Shown: positions 37,345 through 46,050 of the stretch, in pieces
Layout: each line of letters starts with the position of its first letter
Numbering within the stretch: the first letter of the stretch is position 1
Origin: Ruegeria sp. 6PALISEP08
Lineage (GTDB): Bacteria; Pseudomonadota; Alphaproteobacteria; Rhodobacterales; Rhodobacteraceae
Assembly: GCF_001238295.1 (NCBI RefSeq)
Contig: NZ_LGXZ01000002.1
Location: 62,001-126,000 of the forward strand
Length of the DNA: 64,000 bases
Reading direction: 5' to 3'
Notes under the pieces: model-generated
What the model saw: only the letters and a program-made list of their open reading frames with translations
Databases searched by the model: none
Told to the model about the DNA's origin: nothing
Translations under genes and position numbers: made by a program

Positions 37345-37827
37345 ATGAGCAACGCAACAACGATCACAAACCTCCAACAAGCGCTGCATATGGAGCTGAC
37401 GGCGGCGCATCAGTACCAGCTGCACGCCCATGTGCTGGAGGATTGGGGCCTGGATATTCTGGCCGAAAAAATGCGCGGCGAGATGCAGGAAGAATTGGGC
37501 CACTCTGACGCGTTCATTGAGCGCATTCTGTTCCTTGGCGGCGTACCCGAGCTTGAGTTTCAAAAAAGCCCGGCAGCAGCAGGTTCTCTGGAAGAGATGT
37601 TCTCTGCCGACCTGAAGGACGAAACCGAGGCCGTCGATTTCTATACCAAAGCCGCGCTACAGGCCGCTGAGGCCGGAGATGTCGGCTCACGCACCCTCTT
37701 CGAACGCATCCTGTTGGAAGAAGAAGGGCACAAAGAGTGGTTGGAAACTCAGCTGAGCCTGCTGAAACGTCTTGGCGATTCCAACTTCAGTGCAAAATTC
37801 GTCTCCGGTGTGGCAGACCAAGCCTGA
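37345..37827 (+). CDS. bfr: Bacterioferritin
   Basis: 160 aa, a four-helix ferritin-like protein. The iron-ligand residues lie in LTAAHQYQLHAHVLEDWG, MQEELGHSDAFIERI and RILLEEEGHKEWLETQL. The haem-ligand Met of classical bacterioferritin would be near EKMRGEM. It oxidises and stores iron as a 24-mer. AGGAG lies 9 nt upstream of ATG 37345. A long inverted repeat follows the gene at 37849-37904. Confidence 0.9.
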   Translation: MSNATTITNLQQALHMELTAAHQYQLHAHVLEDWGLDILAEKMRGEMQEELGHSDAFIERILFLGGVPELEFQKSPAAAGSLEEMFSADLKDETEAVDFYTKAALQAAEAGDVGSRTLFERILLEEEGHKEWLETQLSLLKRLGDSNFSAKFVSGVADQA

Positions 37828-37848
37828 CGGTTATCGAACCAACCTATC

Positions 37849-37904
37849 AGACGACACAGGCAGCTAAGGGTCTACGGAGCGTGCCTGCAAAGCCTGTGTC
37901 GTCT
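37849..37904. repeat. 13-bp perfect inverted repeat downstream of bfr
   Basis: AGACGACACAGGC (37849-37861) and GCCTGTGTCGTCT (37892-37904), spacer 30 nt. It would form a very stable stem in RNA on either strand; no T-run follows. It sits between bfr and the PEP-mutase-family gene. Confidence 0.6.
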
Positions 37905-37993
37905 ATTCAAAGTGACGTGTGGGGCCGAAAAACCTCTATTCCCCTGTCTTGCAAGTGGCTAACTGTTGCCCAGACGACAACAGGAGAGTTCCG

Positions 37994-38770
37994 ATGAACA
38001 ACCAGATCCAGAACGCGAAGACCTTCACCAGCCTTCACAGAAAAGGCGATCCGGTCATCCTTTTCAACATCTGGGACGCAGGCAGCGCGGGCGCAGTGCG
38101 GGATGCTGGCGCACAGGCGATTGCGACCGGCAGCGCCCCGGTTGCCATGGCTCAAGGGTTCAGCGACGGACAAAACATCCGGATTGACGCCGCTTTGGAC
38201 AACGCCCGCCGCATTGTATCTGCGGTCGATCTGCCGGTTACACTGGATTTCGAAGGCGCTTATGCCGAAGACGCGCAGGGGATCTCAGAAAATGTGAAGC
38301 GCGCTCTGGATTGCGGTGTGGTTGGCTTCAACTTCGAAGATCAGATCATCGGAGGTGCGGGGCTTTACGATGTGGCGGTTCAGGCCAAGCGCGTCGAAGC
38401 CATGTGTGAGGCGTGCGAAAGCGCGGGCATCTCCGCTTACGTCAATGCACGCACGGATCTCTTTCTCAAAGCTTCCGCTGAGGCCCATGATGAGGCCATG
38501 CTGGACGACGCCATCGCCCGCGCTGCTGCCTATGAAGCGGCCGGAGCCAGTGGTTTTTTTGCTCCCGGCCTGAAAGGCGAATCCCTTATTGGTCGTTTGT
38601 GCACAACAACCGACCTGCCCGTGAACATCATCGCCCTCCCTGGGACGCCTGATTCTTCCAAGCTGGCTGAACTGGGCGTAGCGCGCATCAGTTATGGGCC
38701 TGTCCCTTACCGGCAGATGATCAAATGGCTGACTGAGCAGGCACAAACCGCCCTGCAATACCGGGGCTAA
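37994..38770 (+). CDS. Isocitrate lyase/PEP mutase family protein
   Basis: 258 aa, a TIM-barrel of the PEP mutase/methylisocitrate lyase superfamily. FNIWDAGSAGAVRDAGAQAIATGS near the start, DFEGAYAE (metal site), NFEDQ and NARTDLFL are the diagnostic segments; the usual lyase KKCGH loop cysteine is not present, so it is not a classical isocitrate lyase and may act as another C-C or C-P lyase or oxaloacetate-type hydrolase. CAGGAG lies 8 nt upstream of ATG 37994. Cytoplasmic. Confidence 0.82.
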   Translation: MNNQIQNAKTFTSLHRKGDPVILFNIWDAGSAGAVRDAGAQAIATGSAPVAMAQGFSDGQNIRIDAALDNARRIVSAVDLPVTLDFEGAYAEDAQGISENVKRALDCGVVGFNFEDQIIGGAGLYDVAVQAKRVEAMCEACESAGISAYVNARTDLFLKASAEAHDEAMLDDAIARAAAYEAAGASGFFAPGLKGESLIGRLCTTTDLPVNIIALPGTPDSSKLAELGVARISYGPVPYRQMIKWLTEQAQTALQYRG

Positions 38771-38950
38771 TCGCCCCAACAGGCTTGGGATTGCCTTCAA
38801 GACAGTTTTTTCACCTTTTGGCTGAACCTAACTGTGCGGTGCATCAGAGTGCTGCCCAAACCCGTATTGATCGGCGATCTTGTGATCATTCGGGGCTATG
38901 ACGGGTAGTCTTCGCTTGGCGAGCCACAAAATATGGAATAACCTGATCCT

Positions 38951-39400
38951 ATGTTGAAAAAGTTTCTTCAGGCGCTCAGGCCGCCTCAACATGAACACCT
39001 GCCAGATCCCGACGCCGAGCTTGCCCTGGGCGCGCTTATGGTGCGTGTGGCGCAGGCGGATCGGGATTACAAACTGGAAGAGATCAGTCTGATCGATAAG
39101 ATTCTGGCCCGTCTTTATCAGCATAACGCGATCGAGGCAGCCAAAGTGCGGGCCACCTGCGAAAAGCTTCATGCCGCGGCGCCCGATACCGACACTTTTG
39201 GCAAGCTGATCCGGGAGACAACGGACCTGAAAGAGCGTCTGGCCGCGCTGGATGCATTATGGGAAGTTGTTCTGGCCGATGGCAGCACGGATGAGGGCGA
39301 GATGAAGATCGTCGAAGAAGCCCGCGTTGCCATGGGGCTGAGCTTCAATGACAGCCAAGCCGCACGCGAACGCGTTCAAAGCCGCTTGGATGTAAGTTAG
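38951..39400 (+). CDS. TerB-like protein, first of a tandem pair
   Basis: 149 aa, all-helical. ELALGALMVRVAQADRDYKLEEISLIDKIL and ALWEVVLADGSTDEGEMKIVEEARVAMGL (read in parts) follow the TerB/COG4103 pattern with acidic residues that could bind metal. The function is unknown; family members are found outside tellurite-resistance clusters. The next gene, 20 nt downstream, is a paralogue. Confidence 0.82.
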   Translation: MLKKFLQALRPPQHEHLPDPDAELALGALMVRVAQADRDYKLEEISLIDKILARLYQHNAIEAAKVRATCEKLHAAAPDTDTFGKLIRETTDLKERLAALDALWEVVLADGSTDEGEMKIVEEARVAMGLSFNDSQAARERVQSRLDVS

Positions 39401-39420
39401 ACGCTCGCTATATCTAACCC

Positions 39421-39858
39421 ATGTTCAGTGAATTTCTTTCCAGGCTCACGCAGCCTCAACCCGCCCCGCTTGTCGAAGATGACGCCCGCCTTGCATTGAC
39501 GGCCCTATTGGTACGTTTGGCACGTTCCGACAATGACTACTCTGATACCGAGATGGCGCGCATCGACCGTATCTCGGCAGAACGATATGGGTTGTCCCCA
39601 TTCGAAAGCGCCGCATTGCGCGCCCGCGCCGAAGATCTGGAGGCCGAAGCCCCAGACACGGTTCGCTTTACCCGCGCCATCAAGGAAGCCGTCGCGTACG
39701 AGGATCGGCTGGCCGTGGTACAGGCGTTGTGGTCCGTGGCATTGGCTGACGGTCATCGCACAGGCGAAGAGGATTCATTGCTGCGCCTTGTGGTCAGCCT
39801 GTTGGGCGTGAGTGACGTGGATTCGGCCTTGGCGCGTCAAAGGGCTGCAAAGTCGTGA
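39421..39858 (+). CDS. TerB-like protein, second of a tandem pair
   Basis: 145 aa, same length and helical pattern as the preceding gene (ARLALTALLVRLARSDNDYSDTEMARIDRIS; ALWSVALADGHRTGEEDSLLRLVVSLLGV, read in parts), with an aligned N-terminal LxxLxxPQ region. The pair evidently arose by tandem duplication. The stop overlaps the next gene's GTG start (GTGA), so the PhnD-like gene is translationally coupled. Confidence 0.82.
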   Translation: MFSEFLSRLTQPQPAPLVEDDARLALTALLVRLARSDNDYSDTEMARIDRISAERYGLSPFESAALRARAEDLEAEAPDTVRFTRAIKEAVAYEDRLAVVQALWSVALADGHRTGEEDSLLRLVVSLLGVSDVDSALARQRAAKS

Positions 39859-40607
39859 TTGCGATGCTGGGCATGTATGACATGCCTGCGCTTCAAGCAG
39901 CTCATGATCGTTTCTGGAACCTGATACGCGATGATCTGAGCTTTGGTCCAGATCGACTGACCCGCGATCATAATATGTGGGACGTATGGCAGGACCCGGG
40001 TCTGATTCTGGCGCAGACATGCGGGATGCCCTACCGAACCCGGTTGCATGGTCAGGTCCAATTGGTGGGAACGCCGGATTACGACCTGCCCGATTGCCCG
40101 GCCGGATACTATAACTCGGTCTTCGTCACACGCAGAGATGATACACGTGACCTGAAAGATCTGGCGGACGGTACCTTTGCATATAACGAGGCGCTGTCTC
40201 AGTCCGGTTGGGCAGCCCCTATAGCGCATATGAAACTGATGAACCTGCGTCCTGCGATCTTGATGGAAACGGGTGGGCACGCCCTGTCAGCACAGGCTGT
40301 GGCCATAGGGAACGCTGATTATGCCGCGCTGGATGCGCTGACATGGCACCTGCTGCAAGAACACACTGATCTGGGTGAACACCTGAAAGGTCTGACAGGC
40401 ACCTCGCCGACCCCAGCGCTGCCTTACATTACCGCACAGGGGCAGGATGCCGCCCGGATTGCACGCGCGGTGCGTGCGGCTATCGACGGGCTGGAGGAAG
40501 GAGATCGGCAACAGCTGCATCTCAGAGGACTGATCGATATCCCACCTGCCGATTACCTGTCTGTTCCCAACCCGCCTACCCCAAAAGCTTTACATTCAGT
40601 CAGTTGA
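39855..40607 (+). CDS. PhnD/SsuA-like protein without signal peptide
   Basis: 250 aa. It has the two-lobed periplasmic-binding-protein pattern of phosphonate-type solute receptors (LTRDHNMWDVWQDPGLILAQTCGMPYR, NSVFVTRRDD, FAYNEALSQSGWAAPIAH read in parts), but starts MIAMLGMYD with no signal peptide, so it should stay in the cytoplasm. No transporter genes of that type are beside it. It may bind a small ligand for regulation or be an enzyme-like relative. GTG 39855 overlaps the TerB-like stop. Confidence 0.75.
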   Translation: MIAMLGMYDMPALQAAHDRFWNLIRDDLSFGPDRLTRDHNMWDVWQDPGLILAQTCGMPYRTRLHGQVQLVGTPDYDLPDCPAGYYNSVFVTRRDDTRDLKDLADGTFAYNEALSQSGWAAPIAHMKLMNLRPAILMETGGHALSAQAVAIGNADYAALDALTWHLLQEHTDLGEHLKGLTGTSPTPALPYITAQGQDAARIARAVRAAIDGLEEGDRQQLHLRGLIDIPPADYLSVPNPPTPKALHSVS

Positions 40608-40732
40608 TCAAATTGTCGAACGCATTTGGTCATTTTGAGCGTTTGAGGTCTTGATTCTGTCTTTTGCGCATTGCATTGACCTTTTTTTTCAGCCCTAGTA
40701 CCGCACCAACACCACCAACCACTGGATTGCCC

Positions 40733-41509
40733 GTGACAGAAACCGCTCCCGTCATCGAAATCAAAGACCTTCACAAAAGCTTCGGTCATCTCGAGGTGTT
40801 GAAGGGGGTGGATATCACAGCTCATCGCGGCGACGTGGTTTCGCTGATCGGTTCATCAGGGTCGGGAAAATCGACATTGCTGCGGTGCTGCAATCTGCTG
40901 GAAGACAGCCAGCAGGGTGAGATTCTGTTCAAGGGCGAACCGGTCCAGTGGACTGGAACCCATCACGGACGCCGCCCGGCGGATTCCAAACAGGTTTTGC
41001 GCATTCGCACCAATCTGTCGATGGTGTTTCAGCAGTTTAATCTCTGGGCGCATTTGACCATCCTCCAGAACGTTATGGAAGCCCCCGTAACCGTCCTGGG
41101 CCGCGATAGGGCCGAGGTCGAAGACAGCGCACGCGCGTATCTGGAGAAGGTCGGCATCGGCGACAAATGCGACGTCTACCCCGCCCAATTGTCCGGCGGT
41201 CAGCAGCAGCGTGCCGCCATTGCGCGCGGCTTGTGTATGGAGCCTGAGGCGCTGCTGTTCGACGAACCAACCTCGGCGCTGGACCCCGAGCTTGAACAAG
41301 AGGTCATCAAGGTGATCAAAGATCTGGCCGCCGAAGGGCGCACCATGATCATCGTGACTCATGACATGAAAATGGCTGCCGACATATCAAGCCACGTCGT
41401 CTTCCTGCATCAGGGCTTGATCGAAGAAGAAGGCACACCCGAAGATATCTTTACGTCACCCGAATCCGAACGGCTTCGGGGCTTTCTCTCCGCCACTCAG
41501 GCGGCTTAA
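40733..41509 (+). CDS. Polar amino-acid ABC transporter ATP-binding protein
   Basis: 258 aa from GTG 40733. Walker A GSSGSGKST, the signature LSGGQQQRAAIARGL, Walker B LLFDEPTSALDPE and the switch His in THDMKMAA define a HisP/GlnQ-type ATPase. It energises the two permeases encoded downstream. The order ATPase, binding protein, permease, permease is that of histidine/lysine/arginine/octopine-type importers. The substrate cannot be fixed from sequence. Confidence 0.92.
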   Translation: MTETAPVIEIKDLHKSFGHLEVLKGVDITAHRGDVVSLIGSSGSGKSTLLRCCNLLEDSQQGEILFKGEPVQWTGTHHGRRPADSKQVLRIRTNLSMVFQQFNLWAHLTILQNVMEAPVTVLGRDRAEVEDSARAYLEKVGIGDKCDVYPAQLSGGQQQRAAIARGLCMEPEALLFDEPTSALDPELEQEVIKVIKDLAAEGRTMIIVTHDMKMAADISSHVVFLHQGLIEEEGTPEDIFTSPESERLRGFLSATQAA

Positions 41510-41541
41510 AATCAAAACAGAACCAAACTGGGGAGTAACCA

Positions 41542-42291
41542 ATGAAAAACCTGATTTTGTCCACCGCAGCACTGGCGTTGACCGCCGGTATCGCCATGGC
41601 CGACACGGTCCGCATGGGCACCGAGGGCGCCTACCCTCCGTACAACTTCATCAACGATGCTGGTGAGATTGACGGATTCGAGCGTGAGGTCGGCGACGAG
41701 CTGTGCAAGCGCGCAAACCTGGAATGCGAATGGGTCAAGAACGACTGGGATTCGATCATCCCGAACCTGGTCTCAGGCAACTACGACACCATAATCGCGG
41801 GCATGTCGATCACCGACGAGCGTGACGAAGTCATCGACTTTACTCAGAACTACTTCCCGCCTGCGGCTTCGGCCTATGTAGGCGCAGCGGAAGGCGTTGA
41901 TGTCGCCAGCGGTATCGTTGCGGCGCAAACCGCGACCATTCAGGCCGGTCACGTGGCTGAATCGGGTGCAACCCTGGTCGAGTTCGCAACCCCGGAAGAA
42001 ACCATCGCAGCCGTTCGCAATGGCGAAGCCGATGCCGTCTTTGCTGACAAAGACTTTCTGGTGCCGATCGTCGACGAATCGGGCGGTGAGCTGATTTTCG
42101 TAGGCGATGATGTCCCGCTGGGCGGTGGTATCGGCCTGGGCATCCGTGAATCGGATAGCGAACTGCGTGGCAAGTTCGACGAAGCGATCACTTCGATGAA
42201 AGCGGATGGCACACTGAACGAGCTAATCGGCAAATGGTTTGGCGAAGGCGTTCCGACCTACAACGCTGACGGTTCAGTCGTTACAAACTAA
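41542..42291 (+). CDS. Polar amino-acid ABC transporter substrate-binding protein
   Basis: 249 aa. Signal peptide residues 1-20 (ILSTAALALTAGIAMA, cleavage before DTV). The mature protein follows family-3 binding proteins: RMGTEGAYPPYNFINDAGEIDGFERE (in part), IPNLVSGNYDTIIAGMSIT, ERDEVIDFTQNYF. A GGGGAG Shine-Dalgarno is 9 nt upstream. It is probably the most abundant product of the operon, and the hairpin at 42307-42333 just downstream would favour that. Confidence 0.92.
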   Translation: MKNLILSTAALALTAGIAMADTVRMGTEGAYPPYNFINDAGEIDGFEREVGDELCKRANLECEWVKNDWDSIIPNLVSGNYDTIIAGMSITDERDEVIDFTQNYFPPAASAYVGAAEGVDVASGIVAAQTATIQAGHVAESGATLVEFATPEETIAAVRNGEADAVFADKDFLVPIVDESGGELIFVGDDVPLGGGIGLGIRESDSELRGKFDEAITSMKADGTLNELIGKWFGEGVPTYNADGSVVTN

Positions 42292-42306
42292 ACCGCATCA
42301 AACAGC

Positions 42307-42333
42307 GGTTCGGCGCGCCTGTTGCGCCGAACC
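42307..42333 (+). repeat. Perfect intercistronic hairpin between binding protein and permease genes
   Basis: GGTTCGGCGC (42307-42316) pairs perfectly with GCGCCGAACC (42324-42333), 7-nt loop, no T-run. Such hairpins after binding-protein genes protect the upstream mRNA and give uneven expression along the operon (known for malE and hisJ). Confidence 0.75.
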
Positions 42334-42375
42334 TCGCCCGGCAGCTAAGCGGGCACGACGTTCGAAAGACGCTAC

Positions 42376-43263
42376 ATGTTTTCCTACTGCGCTGATCCTG
42401 ACACGCTCGGAACACTCCGTTGGTTCTCTTGTTACCTGACCAACGGTGTTCACTTTTCCTTCTACCTGTCATTTCTCAAGGTGTTGGGATTGCTGGCCGT
42501 GACCGCGCCTGTTGCTTTGGCGTTTGGATTTATGGGGGCAATGGCAGCCCGGTCGCATTTTCCGCCGCTGAGCTGGCTGGGCAAAGGATACATCGCCATT
42601 GTGCGTGGTGTTCCGGACATCGCTTTCTTCTTGTTTTTTGTCATTGCCTTGGATCAGGCATTCGAATGGACGCGGCATAAAATCCTGTGCCCGGAATGGA
42701 CCGACCCGATCCGTCAGGGAAATGACTTCATCGTCTGTCAGGCGGCCAAACTGCCCTTGGGTACTGCCCCGGAATGGGTGCATGAAACCTATGGGTTCTT
42801 TCTGGCCATCATCACCTTCTCAATCGTTTTCGGGGCCTTTGCCGCCAACGTCTTGTTTGGAGGGATGCGGGCTGTTCCGCACGCACAGCTTGAAACCGCC
42901 GAAGCCTATGGCATGTCCCGTCGCCAGACATTCTGGCGAATCCTTGTGCCCCAGATGTGGGTCTACGCCCTGCCCGGTTTGTCGAACCTTTGGATGGTGC
43001 TTATCAAAGCCACGCCGCTGCTGTTCCTGCTGGGCATCGAAGACATCGTCTACTGGGCGCGCGAACTGGGCGGCACCAAGACGTCCAAGTTTACCCAATA
43101 CCCGCACGGAGACTGGCGCATGTGGTACTTCCTGTTCCTGCTTGTCTTCTATCTTGGCATGACCCGCGTGTCCGAGATCGGATTGGAAAAACTGATGCGT
43201 AAGCTGTCGCATGGACAAGCCACCTCGGGCGGTGAACTTCTGCGCAAGGAGACCACGGCATGA
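42376..43263 (+). CDS. Polar amino-acid ABC transporter permease (HisQ type)
   Basis: 295 aa, with about six membrane helices. The EAA loop that touches the ATPase is ETAEAYGMSRRQTFWRI near residue 172. A longer than usual periplasmic loop (about residues 92-132, with two Cys) is present. Inner membrane, pairs with the next permease. The stop overlaps the next gene by 4 nt (ATGA). Confidence 0.9.
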   Translation: MFSYCADPDTLGTLRWFSCYLTNGVHFSFYLSFLKVLGLLAVTAPVALAFGFMGAMAARSHFPPLSWLGKGYIAIVRGVPDIAFFLFFVIALDQAFEWTRHKILCPEWTDPIRQGNDFIVCQAAKLPLGTAPEWVHETYGFFLAIITFSIVFGAFAANVLFGGMRAVPHAQLETAEAYGMSRRQTFWRILVPQMWVYALPGLSNLWMVLIKATPLLFLLGIEDIVYWARELGGTKTSKFTQYPHGDWRMWYFLFLLVFYLGMTRVSEIGLEKLMRKLSHGQATSGGELLRKETTA

Positions 43264-44066
43264 GCTGCTTGCAGACCATTCATGACTATGGCCTCCGTTC
43301 TCTTGGTATTGGCGAACGCCTGCTTCCCAAGAACGACTTCACCTTGTGCGAACAGTTCACTCTGATCGGGTCGGGCATGATCTGGAACGTGTATTTCGGT
43401 ATCATGGCACTGGCGACCGGGTTCCTTTTTGCCACCGCCCTGGCGGTTGGCAAAGCATCGCAGAACAAATGGCTGCGCAAGCCCTCGGAGTGGTTCATTT
43501 TCCTGTTTCGCGGCTCGCCCTTGTTTATCCAGTTCTTCTTTGCCTACTTCTTCTTCCTGTCGCTGAAGAAATCCTACCCGATGTTTGACGCGTTCACCTC
43601 GGCCTGGCTGGGCGCGCTGATCGTGCTGTTCCTGAACACCGCCGCCTATTCAGGCGAGATCTTCTATGGCGCACTGCGCTCGATCCCCAAAGGTGATATC
43701 GAGGCTGCGGATGCCTACGGCATGTCTGGCTGGGCCCGCTTCCGCCGGATCGTCTGGCCGACGATGTTACGACTGGCATGGCCGGCGTACACGAACGAGG
43801 CGATCTTTCTGTTCCACGCCACCACACTGGTCTTCTTCTCGGCTTTCCCAGCCTGGCAACAACGCGGAGACGCGTTGTATTACGCCAGCTACTTTGCCGA
43901 CAAAACGTTCAACCCATTCGTTCCCTATCCGATTCTGGCGTTCTACTTCATCCTGCTGACATTGGTGATCGTCTGGGGATTTGGCATGATCAACAAGCGC
44001 CTGAACCGGCACCTTCCAGCCGCCAGACAGACCAAGATGCGCTTTCGGCTGAATCTGGCGCGCTGA
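43260..44066 (+). CDS. Polar amino-acid ABC transporter permease (HisM type)
   Basis: 268 aa, with about five to six membrane helices and the EAA loop IEAADAYGMSGWARFRRI. FRGSPLFIQFFFAYFF is the usual segment of the HisMQ permease subfamily. It is the last gene before the genomic island. The hairpin GGCGCGCTG/CAGCGCGCC (44057-44079) overlaps its stop codon. Confidence 0.9.
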   Translation: MSCLQTIHDYGLRSLGIGERLLPKNDFTLCEQFTLIGSGMIWNVYFGIMALATGFLFATALAVGKASQNKWLRKPSEWFIFLFRGSPLFIQFFFAYFFFLSLKKSYPMFDAFTSAWLGALIVLFLNTAAYSGEIFYGALRSIPKGDIEAADAYGMSGWARFRRIVWPTMLRLAWPAYTNEAIFLFHATTLVFFSAFPAWQQRGDALYYASYFADKTFNPFVPYPILAFYFILLTLVIVWGFGMINKRLNRHLPAARQTKMRFRLNLAR

Positions 44067-44079
44067 GACACAGCGCGCC
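44057..44079 (+). repeat. Hairpin at the end of the amino-acid transporter operon
   Basis: GGCGCGCTG (44057-44065) pairs perfectly with CAGCGCGCC (44071-44079), 5-nt loop. No T-run follows, so it may protect the 3' end rather than terminate on its own. Confidence 0.55.
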
Positions 44080-44155
44080 TGTCGCCTCACGGTCAAAATC
44101 AAACCAACGGCTCAACGCGTGCAGTCTTGCGAAAAACAAACCATTTTTAAGAGAA

Positions 44156-44201
44156 ATGGTACCGCCTCCCTGGCTTGAACAGGGGACCTTTGGATCCACA
44201 A
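44156..44201 (-). repeat. att site: duplicated 3' part of tRNA-His (left end of island)
   Basis: 46 nt identical to 52078-52123 except at 44190. It corresponds to tRNA-His from the anticodon loop (position 32) to CCA plus one base. The mismatch would change G43, so this copy is not simply the same sequence. It is the left attachment site of the island; the intact tRNA is at the other end. Confidence 0.93.
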
Positions 44202-44263
44202 GAGACCCCGAACTTCGAGGGAGTCTTCTGTATTTCAAATCACTAAATGATTCGGAAAAAAAC

Positions 44264-44284
44264 TTTGGGCAGCAATTTGGGCAG
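44264..44284. repeat. Paired TTTGGGCAG repeats inside the left island end
   Basis: TTTGGGCAG at 44264-44272 and 44276-44284, 12 bp apart. A matching pair lies inside the right end at 51955-51974 in the same orientation. They are candidate integrase arm-binding sites. Confidence 0.55.
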
Positions 44285-44459
44285 TAGATTTTGTAAGTAC
44301 TTTTGTCATTGTTGTTTTAAATGGAGATCGCTCAAAGACTTGGTCACAATAAATGACAAAAATGTAAATTTTTCTGTTTAAAGACAAATATTTACGGACA
44401 TTGACTCAGAGATATTTTGGTAGTTGGCTTTATTCATTGTCCATGTTTGAGGTGAAGAG

Positions 44460-45683
44460 TTGTCCAAAATGAAAGCTCGCCTTTCCGGTGACCCGCGGAT
44501 CGAAATCGTAAATGGAAACAGTTATTGGGTGCAGGCCTACTACACGCCTAGTGGCAAGAGGACGCGGGTCACGGCCAAATCCGCGCGGGCAGCAAAACAG
44601 TTGGCTAAGGAGCGATTGGCAACAGAACTGCGCGACAAGGCAATCGCACACGGCTACACCACTTTTGAAAAATTCGCAGCGAAATACATTAGTAACAGTT
44701 CTGTGGGCCGCGATGGCGATACAGCCTTGGGGTCGTCGACAATCGACGGGTACGAGTCTTATCTTCGCTGCTGGATCAACCCACAACTTGGCCCGATTTC
44801 ACTTTGCGACATAGACAAAGCAAGAATGCGGGAATTTCGAAACTACTTGATTGCTAACTGTCCGAGCCGCAGCACCGCCAAGCACGCTCTAAACCTTGCG
44901 AAAGCTATCCTAGGATATGCGGTATTACTCGATGCCGTGTTCTCAAACCCTGCTCAGGGAGTGAAAATAAAATTAGACTGGAGCGAGCAAGAAGACATGA
45001 AAACTATTCGCATCCCCTCCGACCAAGAGATTGCGGATCTAGATGAAATGGCCCGTAGTCTTTACAGGTCCGATGACATCCGTATCGCGCGAACCTATCG
45101 CAGGTACTATCCGCTATTTCTCATTCTTCGGATGACCGGCGGTAGAATTTCAGAATGCCTTGGATTGCAATGGAGTGATTTCGGTGTGGGCTTCTCGGCG
45201 GTTACTGTAAAACGAAAAGTCGATCGTGTACGCAAAAACAAATCACTGAAAGAACGAGTCGGTAAGACAAAAACAAGAAACGCCCGGCGCACAATTCCTA
45301 TTCCACAATCTGTTCGCCCAGCACTCGCCGAATGGCGACTTGCCTGCCCCGCAACTAATGAGGGTTGGGTGTTTCCAACCAGAACAGGTCAGCCATTGGA
45401 CTACAACAACGTAAAAAACAAGTTCTGGAAACCATTGCTAAAGCGCGTAAATGATCAACGCAGGCAACAACTCAAACCGCCAATAACGGATCATGGTCTC
45501 CACGGCTTGCGGCATTTCTTTGTTTCGGTGCTGGTCAGGGCAGGACGAATTAAAGAGGCCTCGGTACTAGCCGGTCATAGTTCTGTAGCCTTCACGCTCG
45601 ACCACTATGGTCACCTAATTCCCGGCGATCAGCAGACCTTGGATGAGGTCACGAAGATTGTCGCACAAAACCTAATTGTTTGA
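44460..45683 (+). CDS. Tyrosine-type site-specific integrase of the island
   Basis: 407 aa. An N-terminal arm-binding part is followed by a SAM-like core-binding domain (TIDGYESYLRCWINPQLGPISL) and the catalytic domain with Arg229 (MTGGRISE), His348-Arg351 (HGLHGLRH), His373 (AGHSS) and nucleophile Tyr383 (LDHYGH). TTG 44460 has GAGG 7 nt upstream; ATG 44469 is an alternative. It lies 258 bp inside the left att site and points into the island. Its composition is more AT-rich than the surrounding chromosome. Confidence 0.93.
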   Translation: MSKMKARLSGDPRIEIVNGNSYWVQAYYTPSGKRTRVTAKSARAAKQLAKERLATELRDKAIAHGYTTFEKFAAKYISNSSVGRDGDTALGSSTIDGYESYLRCWINPQLGPISLCDIDKARMREFRNYLIANCPSRSTAKHALNLAKAILGYAVLLDAVFSNPAQGVKIKLDWSEQEDMKTIRIPSDQEIADLDEMARSLYRSDDIRIARTYRRYYPLFLILRMTGGRISECLGLQWSDFGVGFSAVTVKRKVDRVRKNKSLKERVGKTKTRNARRTIPIPQSVRPALAEWRLACPATNEGWVFPTRTGQPLDYNNVKNKFWKPLLKRVNDQRRQQLKPPITDHGLHGLRHFFVSVLVRAGRIKEASVLAGHSSVAFTLDHYGHLIPGDQQTLDEVTKIVAQNLIV

Positions 45684-46050
45684 GCAAGCTGGCTCATTAT
45701 CAATAGGCTCCTGAAAGCTTGAACATCGCCTTGTGGACTGCTGTTATCCTGCAACGTCGGTGATGCAGGATTGTTGCCATCGCCGTCAACAACGCCGAGC
45801 GCGATGCGACATGGGCAATTCTGCTGTTGTGGCCGAGTCACTTGGTAGCCGTTAATGGAAGTTACCAAGCAATGTACTCTATCCACTCCTTCGCGGTCAT
45901 CCGATAGAACGACTCAGATCACCGCTCCGAGCCCGGAGCGGACACTCAGAACGAGCAATACAGTCAGCTTATTTTAGCGAATTTGGGTTCCCAACGTTCT
46001 GCGGCGAATGTCCGCTCTAAGTTAGACTGGGCTGTCTCGCAACCCAGCAG
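45684..46050. other. Non-coding region between integrase and sulfatase
   Basis: 367 bp between convergent genes. I see no convincing gene. Two inverted repeats stand out: ATCCTGCA/TGCAGGAT (45746-45753 with 45764-45771) and CCGCTCCG/CGGAGCGG (45922-45929 with 45934-45941). Neither has a T-run. They may end the two converging transcripts or be remnants of an insertion. Confidence 0.5.

Larger units (their letters stand above)
44067..44459. other. Left junction of the genomic island
   Basis: 393 bp without a gene. It contains the end hairpin of the transporter operon, the 46-bp tRNA-His duplicate (44156-44201), the paired TTTGGGCAG repeats (44264-44284) and then an AT-rich stretch (44320-44430) that must hold the integrase promoter. 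Confidence 0.7.

Noticed and set aside
36121..37563. 480-aa open frame on the minus strand
   Set aside because: It is antisense to pyrG and bfr and has no recognisable domain.
45629..45886. Possible 85-aa gene on the minus strand
   Set aside because: It overlaps the integrase 3' end and has no family-like segment.
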